A stretch of 41,599 bases of DNA from Oscillospiraceae bacterium. Lineage in GTDB: Bacteria; Bacillota; Clostridia; Oscillospirales; Oscillospiraceae. The stretch's first letter is position 1. The number at the start of each line of letters is the position of its first letter. Positions 1 to 8,068 of the stretch are shown here, one piece after another. The notes under the pieces are model-generated. The model had not been told where the DNA came from and made no database searches. It saw only the letters and a list, made by a program, of their open reading frames with translations. A program made the position numbers and the translations under genes. The DNA lies in assembly GCA_017632775.1 (NCBI GenBank), contig JAGBQR010000006.1:1-41599 (forward strand). The letters run 5' to 3'.

Positions 1-236
1 CAGGCGCCAAGCACCTCCGTCCCGTCGAGGCACAAAATGGTGTCCACATATTCGGATGCATGATATTTGACGGCCAGTTCACGGGCGGCCTGCCGTGCTT
101 CCGAAAGGCGGTGCTTGGTATAGGTCATGTCAATATAATAATTGATATGGCTGTGCGTGGTGGCAAAGTGACCCTTCGCGGCGCGGAGGGGGATCTCACT
201 GACTTCGCTGTGGAAATGGATCGTCGGAAAAATCAT
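1..236 (-). CDS. Phosphoribosyltransferase, orotate phosphoribosyltransferase-like (partial, runs off left edge)
   Basis: Only the first 78 or so residues are present; the gene continues beyond base 1. The start ATG is at 236, preceded by AAGGAG (248-253). The visible protein begins MIFPTIHFHSEVSEIPLRAA and includes GHFATTHSHINYYIDM and VDTILCLDGTEVLGA. From memory this N-terminus matches clostridial proteins annotated as orotate phosphoribosyltransferase-like (type I PRTases), which would attach ribose-5-phosphate from PRPP to a base. The PRPP-binding loop would lie outside the window, so the activity cannot be confirmed. It diverges from the YhfC gene and has its own promoter. Confidence 0.6.
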   Translation of the reverse strand, partial: MIFPTIHFHSEVSEIPLRAAKGHFATTHSHINYYIDMTYTKHRLSEARQAARELAVKYHASEYVDTILCLDGTEVLGA

Positions 237-297
237 TCGCTTGCTCACTCCTTTTATCATTGAACTGTTGGTTTTCGGAACAATTCCTGTTAAAACT

Positions 298-326
298 ATC
301 TTATCACAGGATATAGCCGTAAACAA
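298..326 (-). promoter_or_regulatory. Promoter for the left-edge phosphoribosyltransferase gene
   Basis: On the minus strand TTGTTT (321-326) is separated by 17 bases from TAAGAT (298-303), a plausible sigma-A promoter about 60 bases before the start codon at 236. Inferred from the sequence only. Confidence 0.45.
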
Positions 327-369
327 TGCTTTTCTGCCCGACACCGCCACTTTCATGATGCCGCAGTCC

Positions 370-398
370 TTGCTTTTTTGCCCCGTTCTTTTTATAAT
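370..398 (+). promoter_or_regulatory. Promoter for the YhfC-lipoprotein-MFS group
   Basis: TTGCTT (370-375), a 17-base spacer and a perfect TATAAT (393-398) give a good sigma-A promoter about 50 bases upstream of the ATG at 448. Confidence 0.6.
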
Positions 399-447
399 AT
401 CGTCACGCAGTTTTCTCTTCTCAGTATGTATTGAAAGGAGATCCGAT

Positions 448-1269
448 ATGGTTCCGCAGCTTTCGATCATTTTCATGGCCGTCACCTGTCTGATCGCGTT
501 TGCTCTGCCGGTGGGGCTGTTCCTCTATTACCGCAAGGTATACAAGGCCGATATCCTTGCCTTTCTGACCGGATGCGTCATAATGCTCGTTTTTTCCCTG
601 ATGCTGGAATCATTTGTCCATCAGCTGATCCTGAACGGTTCTCCCCTCGGCGCCCCCATTCTCAGCAGTCCATGGCTCACGGCGCTCTACAGCGGCCTGA
701 TGGCGGCACTTTTTGAAGAGACCGGACGCCTTGTCGCCTTTCGCACCGTGCTGCGCCGCGGTCTCGGAAAGGATGCCAACGCTCTGATGTACGGTGCCGG
801 ACACGGCGGCTTTGAAGCCATTGTCCTCGTCGGTTTTTCCTATATCAGCAATCTTGCGACCGCAAGGCTGGTCAACTCCGGAAATCTTTCCTCGATCACC
901 GCTTCTCTTTCCGGGGATATCCTCGCGCAGACCGAGCAGGTCATCCAGACCCTGATCGAAACGCCCTCCTACCAGTACCTGCTCGCAGGCATTGAACGGA
1001 TCTCTGCCATGGCCCTCCAGATCGCTCTTTCCGTTCTGGTCTGGTTTGCCGTAAAAAAACAGGGACATATACGGTTTTATCTGCTGGCCGTCCTTATCCA
1101 TTTTCTGGTGGATGCCGTTACCGTTCTTCTCGGTGCCACGACGCTCCCCCTGTTTGTCACAGAGATCGTTATCGCGGTCATGGCCGCAGCGGTCAGTTTC
1201 CTCTCTTATCGGGTATGGGTCGCTAACAAGTCCGACCCGGATAACGGGGAACCTGCCGCCGTACAGTAA
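448..1269 (+). CDS. YhfC-family intramembrane metalloprotease-like membrane protein
   Basis: A 273-residue integral membrane protein with about seven or eight hydrophobic segments. It carries the motif set of the YhfC/CPBP-like putative proteases: Glu-Glu in FEETGR (residues 89-94), a His in GAGHGG (116-121) and HFLVD (218-222). In CAAX/CPBP relatives these residues form the membrane-embedded catalytic site. The substrate is unknown. The ATG at 448 was chosen over an in-frame upstream start because GAAAGGAG lies 8 bases before it and the protein then begins at its first membrane helix. The lipoprotein gene follows 13 bases later, so the two are probably co-transcribed. The charged tail after residue 255 is soluble. 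Confidence 0.8.
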   Translation: MVPQLSIIFMAVTCLIAFALPVGLFLYYRKVYKADILAFLTGCVIMLVFSLMLESFVHQLILNGSPLGAPILSSPWLTALYSGLMAALFEETGRLVAFRTVLRRGLGKDANALMYGAGHGGFEAIVLVGFSYISNLATARLVNSGNLSSITASLSGDILAQTEQVIQTLIETPSYQYLLAGIERISAMALQIALSVLVWFAVKKQGHIRFYLLAVLIHFLVDAVTVLLGATTLPLFVTEIVIAVMAAAVSFLSYRVWVANKSDPDNGEPAAVQ

Positions 1270-1282
1270 GGATCTCCTGCAG

Positions 1283-2062
1283 ATGAAACGGTTTCTTCCT
1301 CTTCTTCTGCTGCTTTTCCTTCTCCTGACGGCCTGCGGAAACGTGCAATCCCCGGTTCCTCCCGCCCTTTCGGATCTGCCTGAAGATACGGTCGTTTCCG
1401 CTCCTTCGGCATCCGCGCTTCCGGCATCCGCTCCGGAACCGTCCCCTGCCGCTGAAGAGCCGGCCTCTCCTTCTCCCGAAACCGACTGGAGGGCTTTCTA
1501 CCAGCCTGTCTTCGACTGTTACGCCTCCCTTCTGGATGCCCTTGAAAACGATACGTACGATTTTGACGGTCTGGTCTATGATCTTACTCCGAACATCGAA
1601 CTGCTGATATACAGCAAAGCCAGACTCGGCTACTGCCTGCGGGATCTGGACGGAGACGCGGTCCCGGAGCTCATAACCGGCCTGATGACGGACGATTACT
1701 ATTATTCCAATATCGCGGCAGCCCTCTTTACGCTGAAAGACAGTGAGCCGGAACTGGTTTTTGCCAGTATGGCCCGCTCCCGCTATGAATTCCTGCCGGA
1801 TGGAAGTTTCCTTTATGAAGGTTCCGGCGGAGCCGCCTATTACGATGTGTTCGTCTGTCACTACTCCGACGGCGGGATGTCCGAGGAATACGGGGCGTTC
1901 CATGAGGGTGACCGGGGCTTTTTCCTTGTCACAGCCGGAGGAAAAGACACCGGGATCCTTACCGATATCAGTGAAAGCGCCTTTTATGAATATGTTGACC
2001 GGCTGAATCAGATGATCGGTTCCGCTCCGATACTGACCATGATGGAGATCTATGAAAGATAA
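1283..2062 (+). CDS. Putative lipoprotein, function unknown
   Basis: A 259-residue protein with a lipoprotein signal peptide: MKR, a run of Leu, then LLTAC with the lipidated Cys at 18. A Pro/Ser/Ala/Glu-rich linker (about 21-68) would tether a globular domain (about 69-259) outside the membrane. That domain contains DLDGDAVPELITG (121-133), an Asp-rich motif seen in calcium-binding or FG-GAP-like loops and in several uncharacterised clostridial lipoproteins. The ATG at 1283 was chosen because it starts the signal peptide exactly; a longer in-frame extension has no signal. The stop overlaps the MFS start by 11 bases, suggesting translational coupling. No enzymatic function can be assigned. 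Confidence 0.75.
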   Translation: MKRFLPLLLLLFLLLTACGNVQSPVPPALSDLPEDTVVSAPSASALPASAPEPSPAAEEPASPSPETDWRAFYQPVFDCYASLLDALENDTYDFDGLVYDLTPNIELLIYSKARLGYCLRDLDGDAVPELITGLMTDDYYYSNIAAALFTLKDSEPELVFASMARSRYEFLPDGSFLYEGSGGAAYYDVFVCHYSDGGMSEEYGAFHEGDRGFFLVTAGGKDTGILTDISESAFYEYVDRLNQMIGSAPILTMMEIYER

Positions 2063-3254
2063 AAGCTCGCTCAGACCGACCCTGGCCTATTCCGCGGTCC
2101 AGGCTTCCTACTGGATGACGATCTGCGCTGCGATCGCCTTTGCAGTCGTACATCTGCAGGATCTCGGCTACAGCAACACGGAACTCGGGCTCATTCTCGC
2201 CGGCGGCAACCTTTCCGGCGCTGTACTGGGGCCGACCGTTTCCGCGCGCATCGACCGGAACCCGGCGGCAAAGCCGTCGGTCCTCGCTCCGGTGTTCCTT
2301 TCGGCACAGGCCCTCACCCTGCTCGCACAGCTCCTTTTTCCTGTACGCGGGCCGGTGATGACGCTGGCGGTCCTTCTTCAGATCGGTTTCAGCCTGACCG
2401 TAAACTCGATCAACCTCAAGCTCTATGTGGACTGTCTTTCCCAGGGACACAGCATCGATTTCGGCATCGCCCGGGGGATCGGATCTCTCGCTTTTGTCTT
2501 CAGTTCGATCATCCTCGGAAAACTTGTCACACGTTTCAGCGTGAACATCCTTCCTGCCGCCGGTCTTCTGTTGTGTCTGCTCCAGCTTCTCTCCCATATG
2601 GCGATGTGCCGCTTTGTCTCTTACCGGGACGGACGGGAAGAACAGCGGGAAAAGGCTTCGGACCTGCTCGGTTTCTTTGCCCGCAACCGTCGATTCTGCG
2701 TCCTTCTGATCGGGACTGTGTTCCTTTTCTTCGCCCATAACTCGATTTTCAATTTCCTGATTAATGTCACGAAGAATGTGGGCGGCGATACCGAAACCAT
2801 GGGCTGGCTCAACGGATATATCGCGGCGGTCGAGATCCCTGTGATGCTCCTGTTTTCCAGGCTCCGGAAGCTTGCGGACTGCAAAGTGCTCCTCCGCATC
2901 TCTTTTCTCTGCTTCATCCTCAAGGGGACAGCCATCGCCCTGGTCGGCAGCGTGCCCGCTCTTGCAGCCGCGTTTCTCCTGCAGGCGCCCTCCTTTGCCC
3001 TGTATACCGCGGCGATCGTGCCTTTCGTGAACGAAGAAATCCCGTTTGAAGACTCTGCCAAAGCGCAGAGCCTGATGTACACGATGACGACGGTCGGCAC
3101 GGTCCTCTCCAGTGTCATCAGCGGGAGACTCTTTGATATCATCCCTGTGCGTTCCGTGATCTGGATCTCTGTAGCCGCTGCCTTCATCGGCGCGGTGATC
3201 GCTGCCGCTTCTCTTCACACAGGAAAAACCGGCATACCGCCGAAGAACACCTGA
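2052..3254 (+). CDS. MFS transporter
   Basis: A 400-residue major facilitator protein with about 12 predicted membrane helices. The layout fits the MFS fold: helix 1 at about residues 16-35; a loop-2/helix-3 region with LGYSNTELGLILAGGNLSGA; a charged central loop (about 193-212, RDGREEQREKA); then a second bundle of six helices. The family exchanges small solutes using the proton gradient. Nothing visible fixes the substrate; it resembles the nucleoside/sugar-type MFS_1-like branch, which is a weak guess. The start overlaps the lipoprotein stop by 11 bases. A strong bidirectional terminator follows. Confidence 0.85.
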   Translation: MKDKSSLRPTLAYSAVQASYWMTICAAIAFAVVHLQDLGYSNTELGLILAGGNLSGAVLGPTVSARIDRNPAAKPSVLAPVFLSAQALTLLAQLLFPVRGPVMTLAVLLQIGFSLTVNSINLKLYVDCLSQGHSIDFGIARGIGSLAFVFSSIILGKLVTRFSVNILPAAGLLLCLLQLLSHMAMCRFVSYRDGREEQREKASDLLGFFARNRRFCVLLIGTVFLFFAHNSIFNFLINVTKNVGGDTETMGWLNGYIAAVEIPVMLLFSRLRKLADCKVLLRISFLCFILKGTAIALVGSVPALAAAFLLQAPSFALYTAAIVPFVNEEIPFEDSAKAQSLMYTMTTVGTVLSSVISGRLFDIIPVRSVIWISVAAAFIGAVIAAASLHTGKTGIPPKNT

Positions 3255-3257
3255 CAC

Positions 3258-3304
3258 AAGAAACGGCCCCCTCTTCCCTGTTTCGGAAGAGGGGGCCGTT
3301 TCTT
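3258..3304. terminator. Bidirectional intrinsic terminator between the MFS gene and the aro operon
   Basis: A 20-bp perfect inverted repeat (3258-3277 with 3285-3304, 7-base loop), GC-rich in the middle and flanked by A-rich and T-rich ends. It can stop transcription from both the plus-strand MFS gene and the minus-strand aroF end. Confidence 0.9.
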
Positions 3305-3313
3305 TGCCGTTTT

Positions 3314-4342
3314 TTACAGAAGTTCCGCCGTCTCGTAGATCAGCCGTTCGCTTTTTTCCCATCCCAGGCAGGCGTCTGTAATGCTTTTTCCATACACTTC
3401 TCCGCCGACCGCCTGCTTGCCGTCCTCTATATAGCTTTCCACCATGAATCCTTTGACAAGTTTCTTCAGCCCGCTTTCATGCCGGCAGGAGTGCAGGACC
3501 TCTTTGAGGATACGAGGCTGCTCAAAAGGATTCTTGCCGCTGTTGGCGTGGTTGCAGTCGACCACCAGCGCAGGGTTCTCCAGCTTCCATTGATCATAGA
3601 GCTCCATCAGGTGCAGCAGCGTTTCATAGTGATAATTCGGATAGGATACGCCTCGCTGGTCCACATAGCCGCGAAGGATCGCATGGGCATACGGATTTCC
3701 GAAAGAGTGCCCTTCCCAGCCCCGGTAAATGAAATCATGCTGATGCTGTGCTGCCAGGATCGCATTCATCATGACGGTCAGGTCTCCGCTCGTCGGATTC
3801 TTCATGCCGACGGGACATTCGATCGCGCTGGCTGTCAGCCGGTGCTGCTGGTCTTCGACCGATCGCGCGCCGACAGCCACATAGCCGAGCAGATCATCCA
3901 GATACTTGTGGTTTTCCGGATACAGCATTTCATCCGCACAGACTAATCCCGTCTCCTTGACCGCCCGCATATGCAGTTCCCGTGTCGCGATGATGCCCTT
4001 GAACAGGTCGGGGCGGGCATTCGGATCCGGCTGATGCACAAGCCCCTTGTATCCTTCTCCCGTTGTCCTTGCCTTGTTGGTATAGATCCGGGGAATGATC
4101 AGGATCTTCTCTTTCACCTGCTCCTGCACCGGGATCAGGCGGGAGATGTAATCGATCACACTGTCCTCGTTATCCGCAGAGCAGGGTCCGATGATAAGGA
4201 CGAGCTTATCGCTTTTTCCGGAGAAGATCGTCTTCATTTCCGTCAGTGTTCTCTCTACCCTGTCCGCCATCTCTGCCGTAAGCGGATACATCTCCTTCGT
4301 CTCCATCGGGATGGGCAGTTTTCGTTTGAAATCCATATTCAT
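3314..4342 (-). CDS. aroF: 3-deoxy-7-phosphoheptulonate (DAHP) synthase, class I
   Basis: Condenses phosphoenolpyruvate and erythrose-4-phosphate to DAHP, the committed first step of the shikimate pathway. The protein is 342 residues, the normal length for the class I (AroFGH-type) family. It shows LIIGPCSA (49-56), with the metal-binding Cys, then IIPRIYTNKARTTGEGYKGL, SFGNP and DCNHANSGK. The ATG at 4342 has AAGGAGGT 8 bases upstream; an upstream in-frame extension is unrelated to the family. It is the last gene of the operon, 22 bases after tyrA. Feedback specificity (Phe or Tyr) cannot be read from the sequence, so the F in the symbol is nominal. Confidence 0.95.
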   Translation of the reverse strand: MNMDFKRKLPIPMETKEMYPLTAEMADRVERTLTEMKTIFSGKSDKLVLIIGPCSADNEDSVIDYISRLIPVQEQVKEKILIIPRIYTNKARTTGEGYKGLVHQPDPNARPDLFKGIIATRELHMRAVKETGLVCADEMLYPENHKYLDDLLGYVAVGARSVEDQQHRLTASAIECPVGMKNPTSGDLTVMMNAILAAQHQHDFIYRGWEGHSFGNPYAHAILRGYVDQRGVSYPNYHYETLLHLMELYDQWKLENPALVVDCNHANSGKNPFEQPRILKEVLHSCRHESGLKKLVKGFMVESYIEDGKQAVGGEVYGKSITDACLGWEKSERLIYETAELL

Positions 4343-4364
4343 AGCTGAAAACCTCCTTCTCGCA

Positions 4365-5219
4365 TCAAAGGTCGAAATAGGCCCGCCGTTCCGTGCTGAG
4401 CCGCATTTTTTCACGAAGGCCTTCCTCGTCTTCGCTGGCCAGAAGATCCCGCAGTTCCCTGAATTCTCCGATAAACAGATCCATCTGCCGCAGGAGATCG
4501 TCACGATTCAGAAGAAACAGTTCGCTCCACATGGCATCGTTGATCCGGGCGATCCTCGTCAGATCCCGGAAGCTGTCGCCGGTATAGTCCACAAGATGCC
4601 GGTTGTCCGAGCAGGTCATGAGTGCCACAGCGATGCAGTGCGTAAGCTGGCTGAGAAAGCCGATCATCTCGTCATGTTCTTCCGGCGTCAGGATGCTGAC
4701 TTTGCGGAAGCCGAGGATCTGTCCCAGGCTTCTGCACCATTCGATCGCCTCCGGCGTATTCTTCGCGGTCGGCGTAACGATATAGTTTGCCTCCCGGAAG
4801 ATCCGGTCATCGCTGTTCTCCACACCGTAGACCTCTCTTCCCGCCATGGGATGGGACGCGATGAACTCCACGTCCGGCCGCAGCATGCTTTGGATATCAT
4901 AGACGATGCAGCGCTTGACGCCTGTCACATCCGTCAGAAGCGCGCCCGGTTTCAGAAACTGCTGGTTCTCCCTGATCCACTCCGTGAAGACATGCGGATA
5001 AAGGGCAAAGATCACCGCGTCAGCCCGGCTGATCAGGTCCGCATCCGTTCCGGTCGCTCCTTCGTCGATGATCCGGTTCGCGAGCGCATAGTCGATCGTC
5101 TCCTGCCTGCGGGCAAGTGCCGTGACATGATATCCCAGCCGTTTCAGAGCCTTCGCATAGCTCCCGCCCATCAGTCCCAGTCCGACGATCAGAATATTAC
5201 TTTTCGATATCCATTCCAT
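4365..5219 (-). CDS. tyrA: Prephenate dehydrogenase
   Basis: Oxidative decarboxylation of prephenate to 4-hydroxyphenylpyruvate, the precursor of tyrosine. The 284-residue protein starts with a Rossmann nucleotide-binding segment (ILIVGLGLMGGS, 9-20) and contains DVTGVKR, ASHPMAGRE and the substrate-site LSQLTH segment. It lacks both a chorismate mutase domain and an ACT regulatory domain, so it is the short monofunctional form; allosteric control by tyrosine through ACT is not expected. Its start lies 23 bases inside aroA, implying coupled translation. Confidence 0.95.
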   Translation of the reverse strand: MEWISKSNILIVGLGLMGGSYAKALKRLGYHVTALARRQETIDYALANRIIDEGATGTDADLISRADAVIFALYPHVFTEWIRENQQFLKPGALLTDVTGVKRCIVYDIQSMLRPDVEFIASHPMAGREVYGVENSDDRIFREANYIVTPTAKNTPEAIEWCRSLGQILGFRKVSILTPEEHDEMIGFLSQLTHCIAVALMTCSDNRHLVDYTGDSFRDLTRIARINDAMWSELFLLNRDDLLRQMDLFIGEFRELRDLLASEDEEGLREKMRLSTERRAYFDL

Positions 5220-6405
5220 TTTCCGTCTCCATCCTGACTCCGGCTTTTTCCAGTTGTTCGAAAAAGTCCGGAAAACTCTTGTTCACCGCTTCCGCTCCGC
5301 GGATGATCCCACCGGTCCGCACACAGAGGACAGCCAGCGCCATCACGATCCGGTGATCGTTATGTCCGTCCAGCTCTTCCCCCGGCGGAGAGATCCCGCA
5401 GCCTATCCGGATGCGGTTGTCTCCGATCTCCGCTTCGACCCCGAATTTCCGCAGTTCTTTCTTCATCGCTTCACCGCGGTCGCTTTCCTTGATCCGGAGC
5501 CTGTCCGTACCCGTAAAGACTCCGCCATGATGGAGAGCCGCATAGGCGAAGAGGACAGGGCCGAGATCCGGACAGTCCGAAATATCCAGTTCGGCGCTTC
5601 CCCGCTCAAGCCTGCGGAAGTATTCCCCGCAGACACGGTCGCCCTGGATGCTGTTTTCTTCAAGTCCCTCTGCAGGGATCCCCATCGCGAGAAAGAAAGC
5701 TGCGTTTGACCAGTCTCCCTCCACCGATCCGCTCTGCGCGAGATAACGCTGTCTCCCCGGGATCCGGAACGTGTTTTCCGTCTCCCGGACGGCATGGATC
5801 CCGAAGCGGCGGAGGGCCTCGCATGTCATGCTGATATAGGAACGGCTTTCGACCGGAGGCGTGATCTCGATCCGGCTGTCGCTTTCCAGAAGAGGAAGCG
5901 CAAACAGCAGGCCGCTGACGAACTGGCTGCTGATCCCTCCCTCCACGGTGAACGTTCCCGGTTTCAGTCTTCCGTGCACGGTCAGGCAGGTGTCTCCCTT
6001 TTCATAAGGCAGTTTCTGTTCCGCCAGGATCTTTTCATAGACAGACAGGGGCCTGCTGAAGAGTCCCGGACTGCCTTCCAGCCGTTTCTCCGATTCGGAG
6101 AGCAGACAGAGCGGTATGAAAAAACGCAGCGTACTGCCGCTTTCACGGCATGGATAAACCGCTTCCCGGGCAAAGGTTGGATCGGTCCCCCGCACAAGGA
6201 CATCATTCCCCTCAAAGCGGACCTCCGTCCCGAGCGCCCGCAGACAGTCCGCCGTAGCGAGCACGTCCTGCGACAAGGCGACGCCCCGGATCAGGCTTTC
6301 CCCCTGCGCGAGTCCCGCACAGATCAGAAGCCTGTGTGCCATGCTCTTGCTGGGCGGTGCGGTGATGCTGCCCGCCGGCACGGAGGGATAGATCCTCACT
6401 CTCAT
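5197..6405 (-). CDS. aroA: 3-phosphoshikimate 1-carboxyvinyltransferase (EPSP synthase)
   Basis: Transfers the enolpyruvyl group of PEP to shikimate-3-phosphate. The 402 residues are slightly shorter than the usual 420-430. Seen: APPSKSMAHR (16-25) with the active-site Lys20 and Arg25, ESGSTLRFF (PEP-site region, a divergent form of the usual GN-GT-R loop), SQFVSG, IKESDR and GHNDHRIVMA. The start overlaps the aroQ stop by 4 bases (ATGA) and the end overlaps tyrA by 23 bases. The divergent PEP-site loop suggests a variant class of the enzyme; glyphosate sensitivity cannot be inferred. Confidence 0.95.
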   Translation of the reverse strand: MRVRIYPSVPAGSITAPPSKSMAHRLLICAGLAQGESLIRGVALSQDVLATADCLRALGTEVRFEGNDVLVRGTDPTFAREAVYPCRESGSTLRFFIPLCLLSESEKRLEGSPGLFSRPLSVYEKILAEQKLPYEKGDTCLTVHGRLKPGTFTVEGGISSQFVSGLLFALPLLESDSRIEITPPVESRSYISMTCEALRRFGIHAVRETENTFRIPGRQRYLAQSGSVEGDWSNAAFFLAMGIPAEGLEENSIQGDRVCGEYFRRLERGSAELDISDCPDLGPVLFAYAALHHGGVFTGTDRLRIKESDRGEAMKKELRKFGVEAEIGDNRIRIGCGISPPGEELDGHNDHRIVMALAVLCVRTGGIIRGAEAVNKSFPDFFEQLEKAGVRMETENGMDIEK

Positions 6406-6836
6406 TTCCCGGCCTCTTTCCTCAGCTGCTCCATCGCTTCAAGATACCCGTTCAGCCCGTGCCCGCTGATCGTGGCGATGCAGGCCGCCCGGATATAGCT
6501 GATCTGCCGGAACTCTTCCCGGGAGGAAACATCCGAGATATGGACTTCGACGGCCGGGATCGAAACCGCCTTCAGGGCATCCAGGAGAGCGATGCTCGTG
6601 TGGGTATAGGCGCCCGGATTGATCACGATCCCGTCTGTGCTGCCGTAAGCCTGCTGGATCCTGTCCACCAGATCACCCTCGTGGTTCGACTGGTACAGTT
6701 CCACATCCATTCCCTTCTCCCGGGCATAGGTCCGCACCTTTTCGCAGAGCGCTTCGTAGTTCTCCGCGCCGTAGATCCCCGGTTCGCGGATCCCCAGCAT
6801 GTTCAGATTCGGTCCGTTTATCACGAGTATTTTCAT
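6402..6836 (-). CDS. aroQ: 3-dehydroquinate dehydratase, type II
   Basis: Dehydrates 3-dehydroquinate to 3-dehydroshikimate. The 144 residues match the type II (dodecameric) family: INGPNLNMLGIREPGIYG (6-23) with catalytic Arg17 and Tyr22, SNHEGDLVDRIQ, NPGAYTHTS, VEVHISDVSSREEFR and the closing SGHGLNGY. Embedded with ATGA overlaps on both sides (aroE/K upstream, aroA downstream). Confidence 0.97.
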   Translation of the reverse strand: MKILVINGPNLNMLGIREPGIYGAENYEALCEKVRTYAREKGMDVELYQSNHEGDLVDRIQQAYGSTDGIVINPGAYTHTSIALLDALKAVSIPAVEVHISDVSSREEFRQISYIRAACIATISGHGLNGYLEAMEQLRKEAGK

Positions 6837-8068
6837 TTCAGTTTCTCCAGCAGTTCATCCGCGGTCTCTTCCGGACCGCCCCGGATCTCCAGCCGCAGGT
6901 CCGCCGCGGCTGTGTATTTCGGATACCGCTCTTCATACAGGCGGCGGATCTTCTCCGCGTCGTCCGCCAGCGGGCGGTCGTCCGTGGGCAGGAGCCCGGC
7001 AGGATCCCGGTCCAGGAATACCAGCGTTCCGTTCATTTTCAGCACGGCCACGTTTTCGCTCCGCAAAATCGCGCCGCCGCCGGTGGCAATGATCTTTTCC
7101 CCGGTGCGGGAGACTTCCATCAGCGCATCGGATTCCATGTCCCGAAAGGCCTTTTCCCCCTGCAAGCGGAAGATCTCCGTGATGGGCATTCCTGCCTTCT
7201 CCACGATCTTCTCGTCCGTATCCACCAGGTCACGGCCCAGTCTCTGCGAAAGGATGCGGCCGAGGGTGGTCTTGCCGCTTCCGGGCATGCCTGTGAGCAC
7301 GATGTTCCTTTTTTCAAACGCGATCTCCCGGTAGATCTTCTCGATACACGCGTCTCCGAATTTCTCTCCCGTAAAGATCTCCGCCGCCAGCACCGCCTGC
7401 GCCACCAGCATGTACAGTCCGTTTTCCGCAGGGATCCCTTTTTCTCTGGCTGTGTGCACGAGCCGGGTGGTCAGCGGATTGTACACCACGTCCACCACAC
7501 CCTCCAGGCCGGGCAGTCTCTCCAGGTCTACGGCGATCCCGTCCGTCGCGGGGTACATCCCCGCCGGCGTGGTATGGATGAGGATCCGCGCGTCGGCATG
7601 TGTCTGATATGCCTCCTCGTAGGAGATGCTCCCCTCTTTGGCGCTGCGGCTGAGTTTGAAGATCTCCGACGCGCCGAGCGCTTCCGCCACAGCCTTCGCC
7701 GTTTTGCTGGTGCCGCCCGTTCCCGCGATCAGGACCTTTTTCCCTTCGAGCGTCAGCCCCATCCTGCGGATGAGCGCTTCCATCCCGCCAAAGTCTGTAT
7801 TGTCCCCCAGGAGTTTCCCGTTCCGGTTCGCAATGGTGTTCACCGCTCCGATGGCGCGGGCCCGTTCCGTGATCTCATCCAGAAAGGGGATGACGGTCTG
7901 CTTGTACGGGATGGTCACATTGATCCCCGCAAACTCTCTCCCCCGCAGGAAGGCCTCCACCTCATCCGGCGCCAGTTCCTTCAGTTCGTATTCGTACCGG
8001 CCCAGCTTTTCATGGATCTCTTTCGAAAAGCTGTGGCCCAGTTTTTCTCCGATCAGTCCGTAAAACAT
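6833..8068 (-). CDS. aroE-aroK: Bifunctional shikimate dehydrogenase / shikimate kinase (AroE-AroK fusion)
   Basis: One 411-residue chain carries two consecutive pathway enzymes. Residues 1-250 are an NADP-dependent shikimate dehydrogenase: SFSKEIHE shikimate site, NVTIPYK with catalytic Lys56, GDNTDF (88-93) and a GTGGTSKTA nucleotide loop. Residues 251-411 are a shikimate kinase: Walker A GMPGSGKTT (260-268), DTDE (283-286), GGG (330-332) and the LID Arg in DDRPL (363-367). No stop or frameshift separates them. The order E then K lets 3-dehydroshikimate be reduced and then phosphorylated by the same protein. It overlaps aroC by 16 bases and aroQ by 4. Such fusions are known in some Clostridia; the merger is seen directly here. 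Confidence 0.96.
   Translation of the reverse strand: MFYGLIGEKLGHSFSKEIHEKLGRYEYELKELAPDEVEAFLRGREFAGINVTIPYKQTVIPFLDEITERARAIGAVNTIANRNGKLLGDNTDFGGMEALIRRMGLTLEGKKVLIAGTGGTSKTAKAVAEALGASEIFKLSRSAKEGSISYEEAYQTHADARILIHTTPAGMYPATDGIAVDLERLPGLEGVVDVVYNPLTTRLVHTAREKGIPAENGLYMLVAQAVLAAEIFTGEKFGDACIEKIYREIAFEKRNIVLTGMPGSGKTTLGRILSQRLGRDLVDTDEKIVEKAGMPITEIFRLQGEKAFRDMESDALMEVSRTGEKIIATGGGAILRSENVAVLKMNGTLVFLDRDPAGLLPTDDRPLADDAEKIRRLYEERYPKYTAAADLRLEIRGGPEETADELLEKLK

Noticed and set aside
1968..3362. 464-codon minus-strand frame opposite the MFS gene
   Set aside because: It runs through a strong terminator and has a low-complexity charged composition with no membrane or domain signature, unlike the plus-strand MFS protein.
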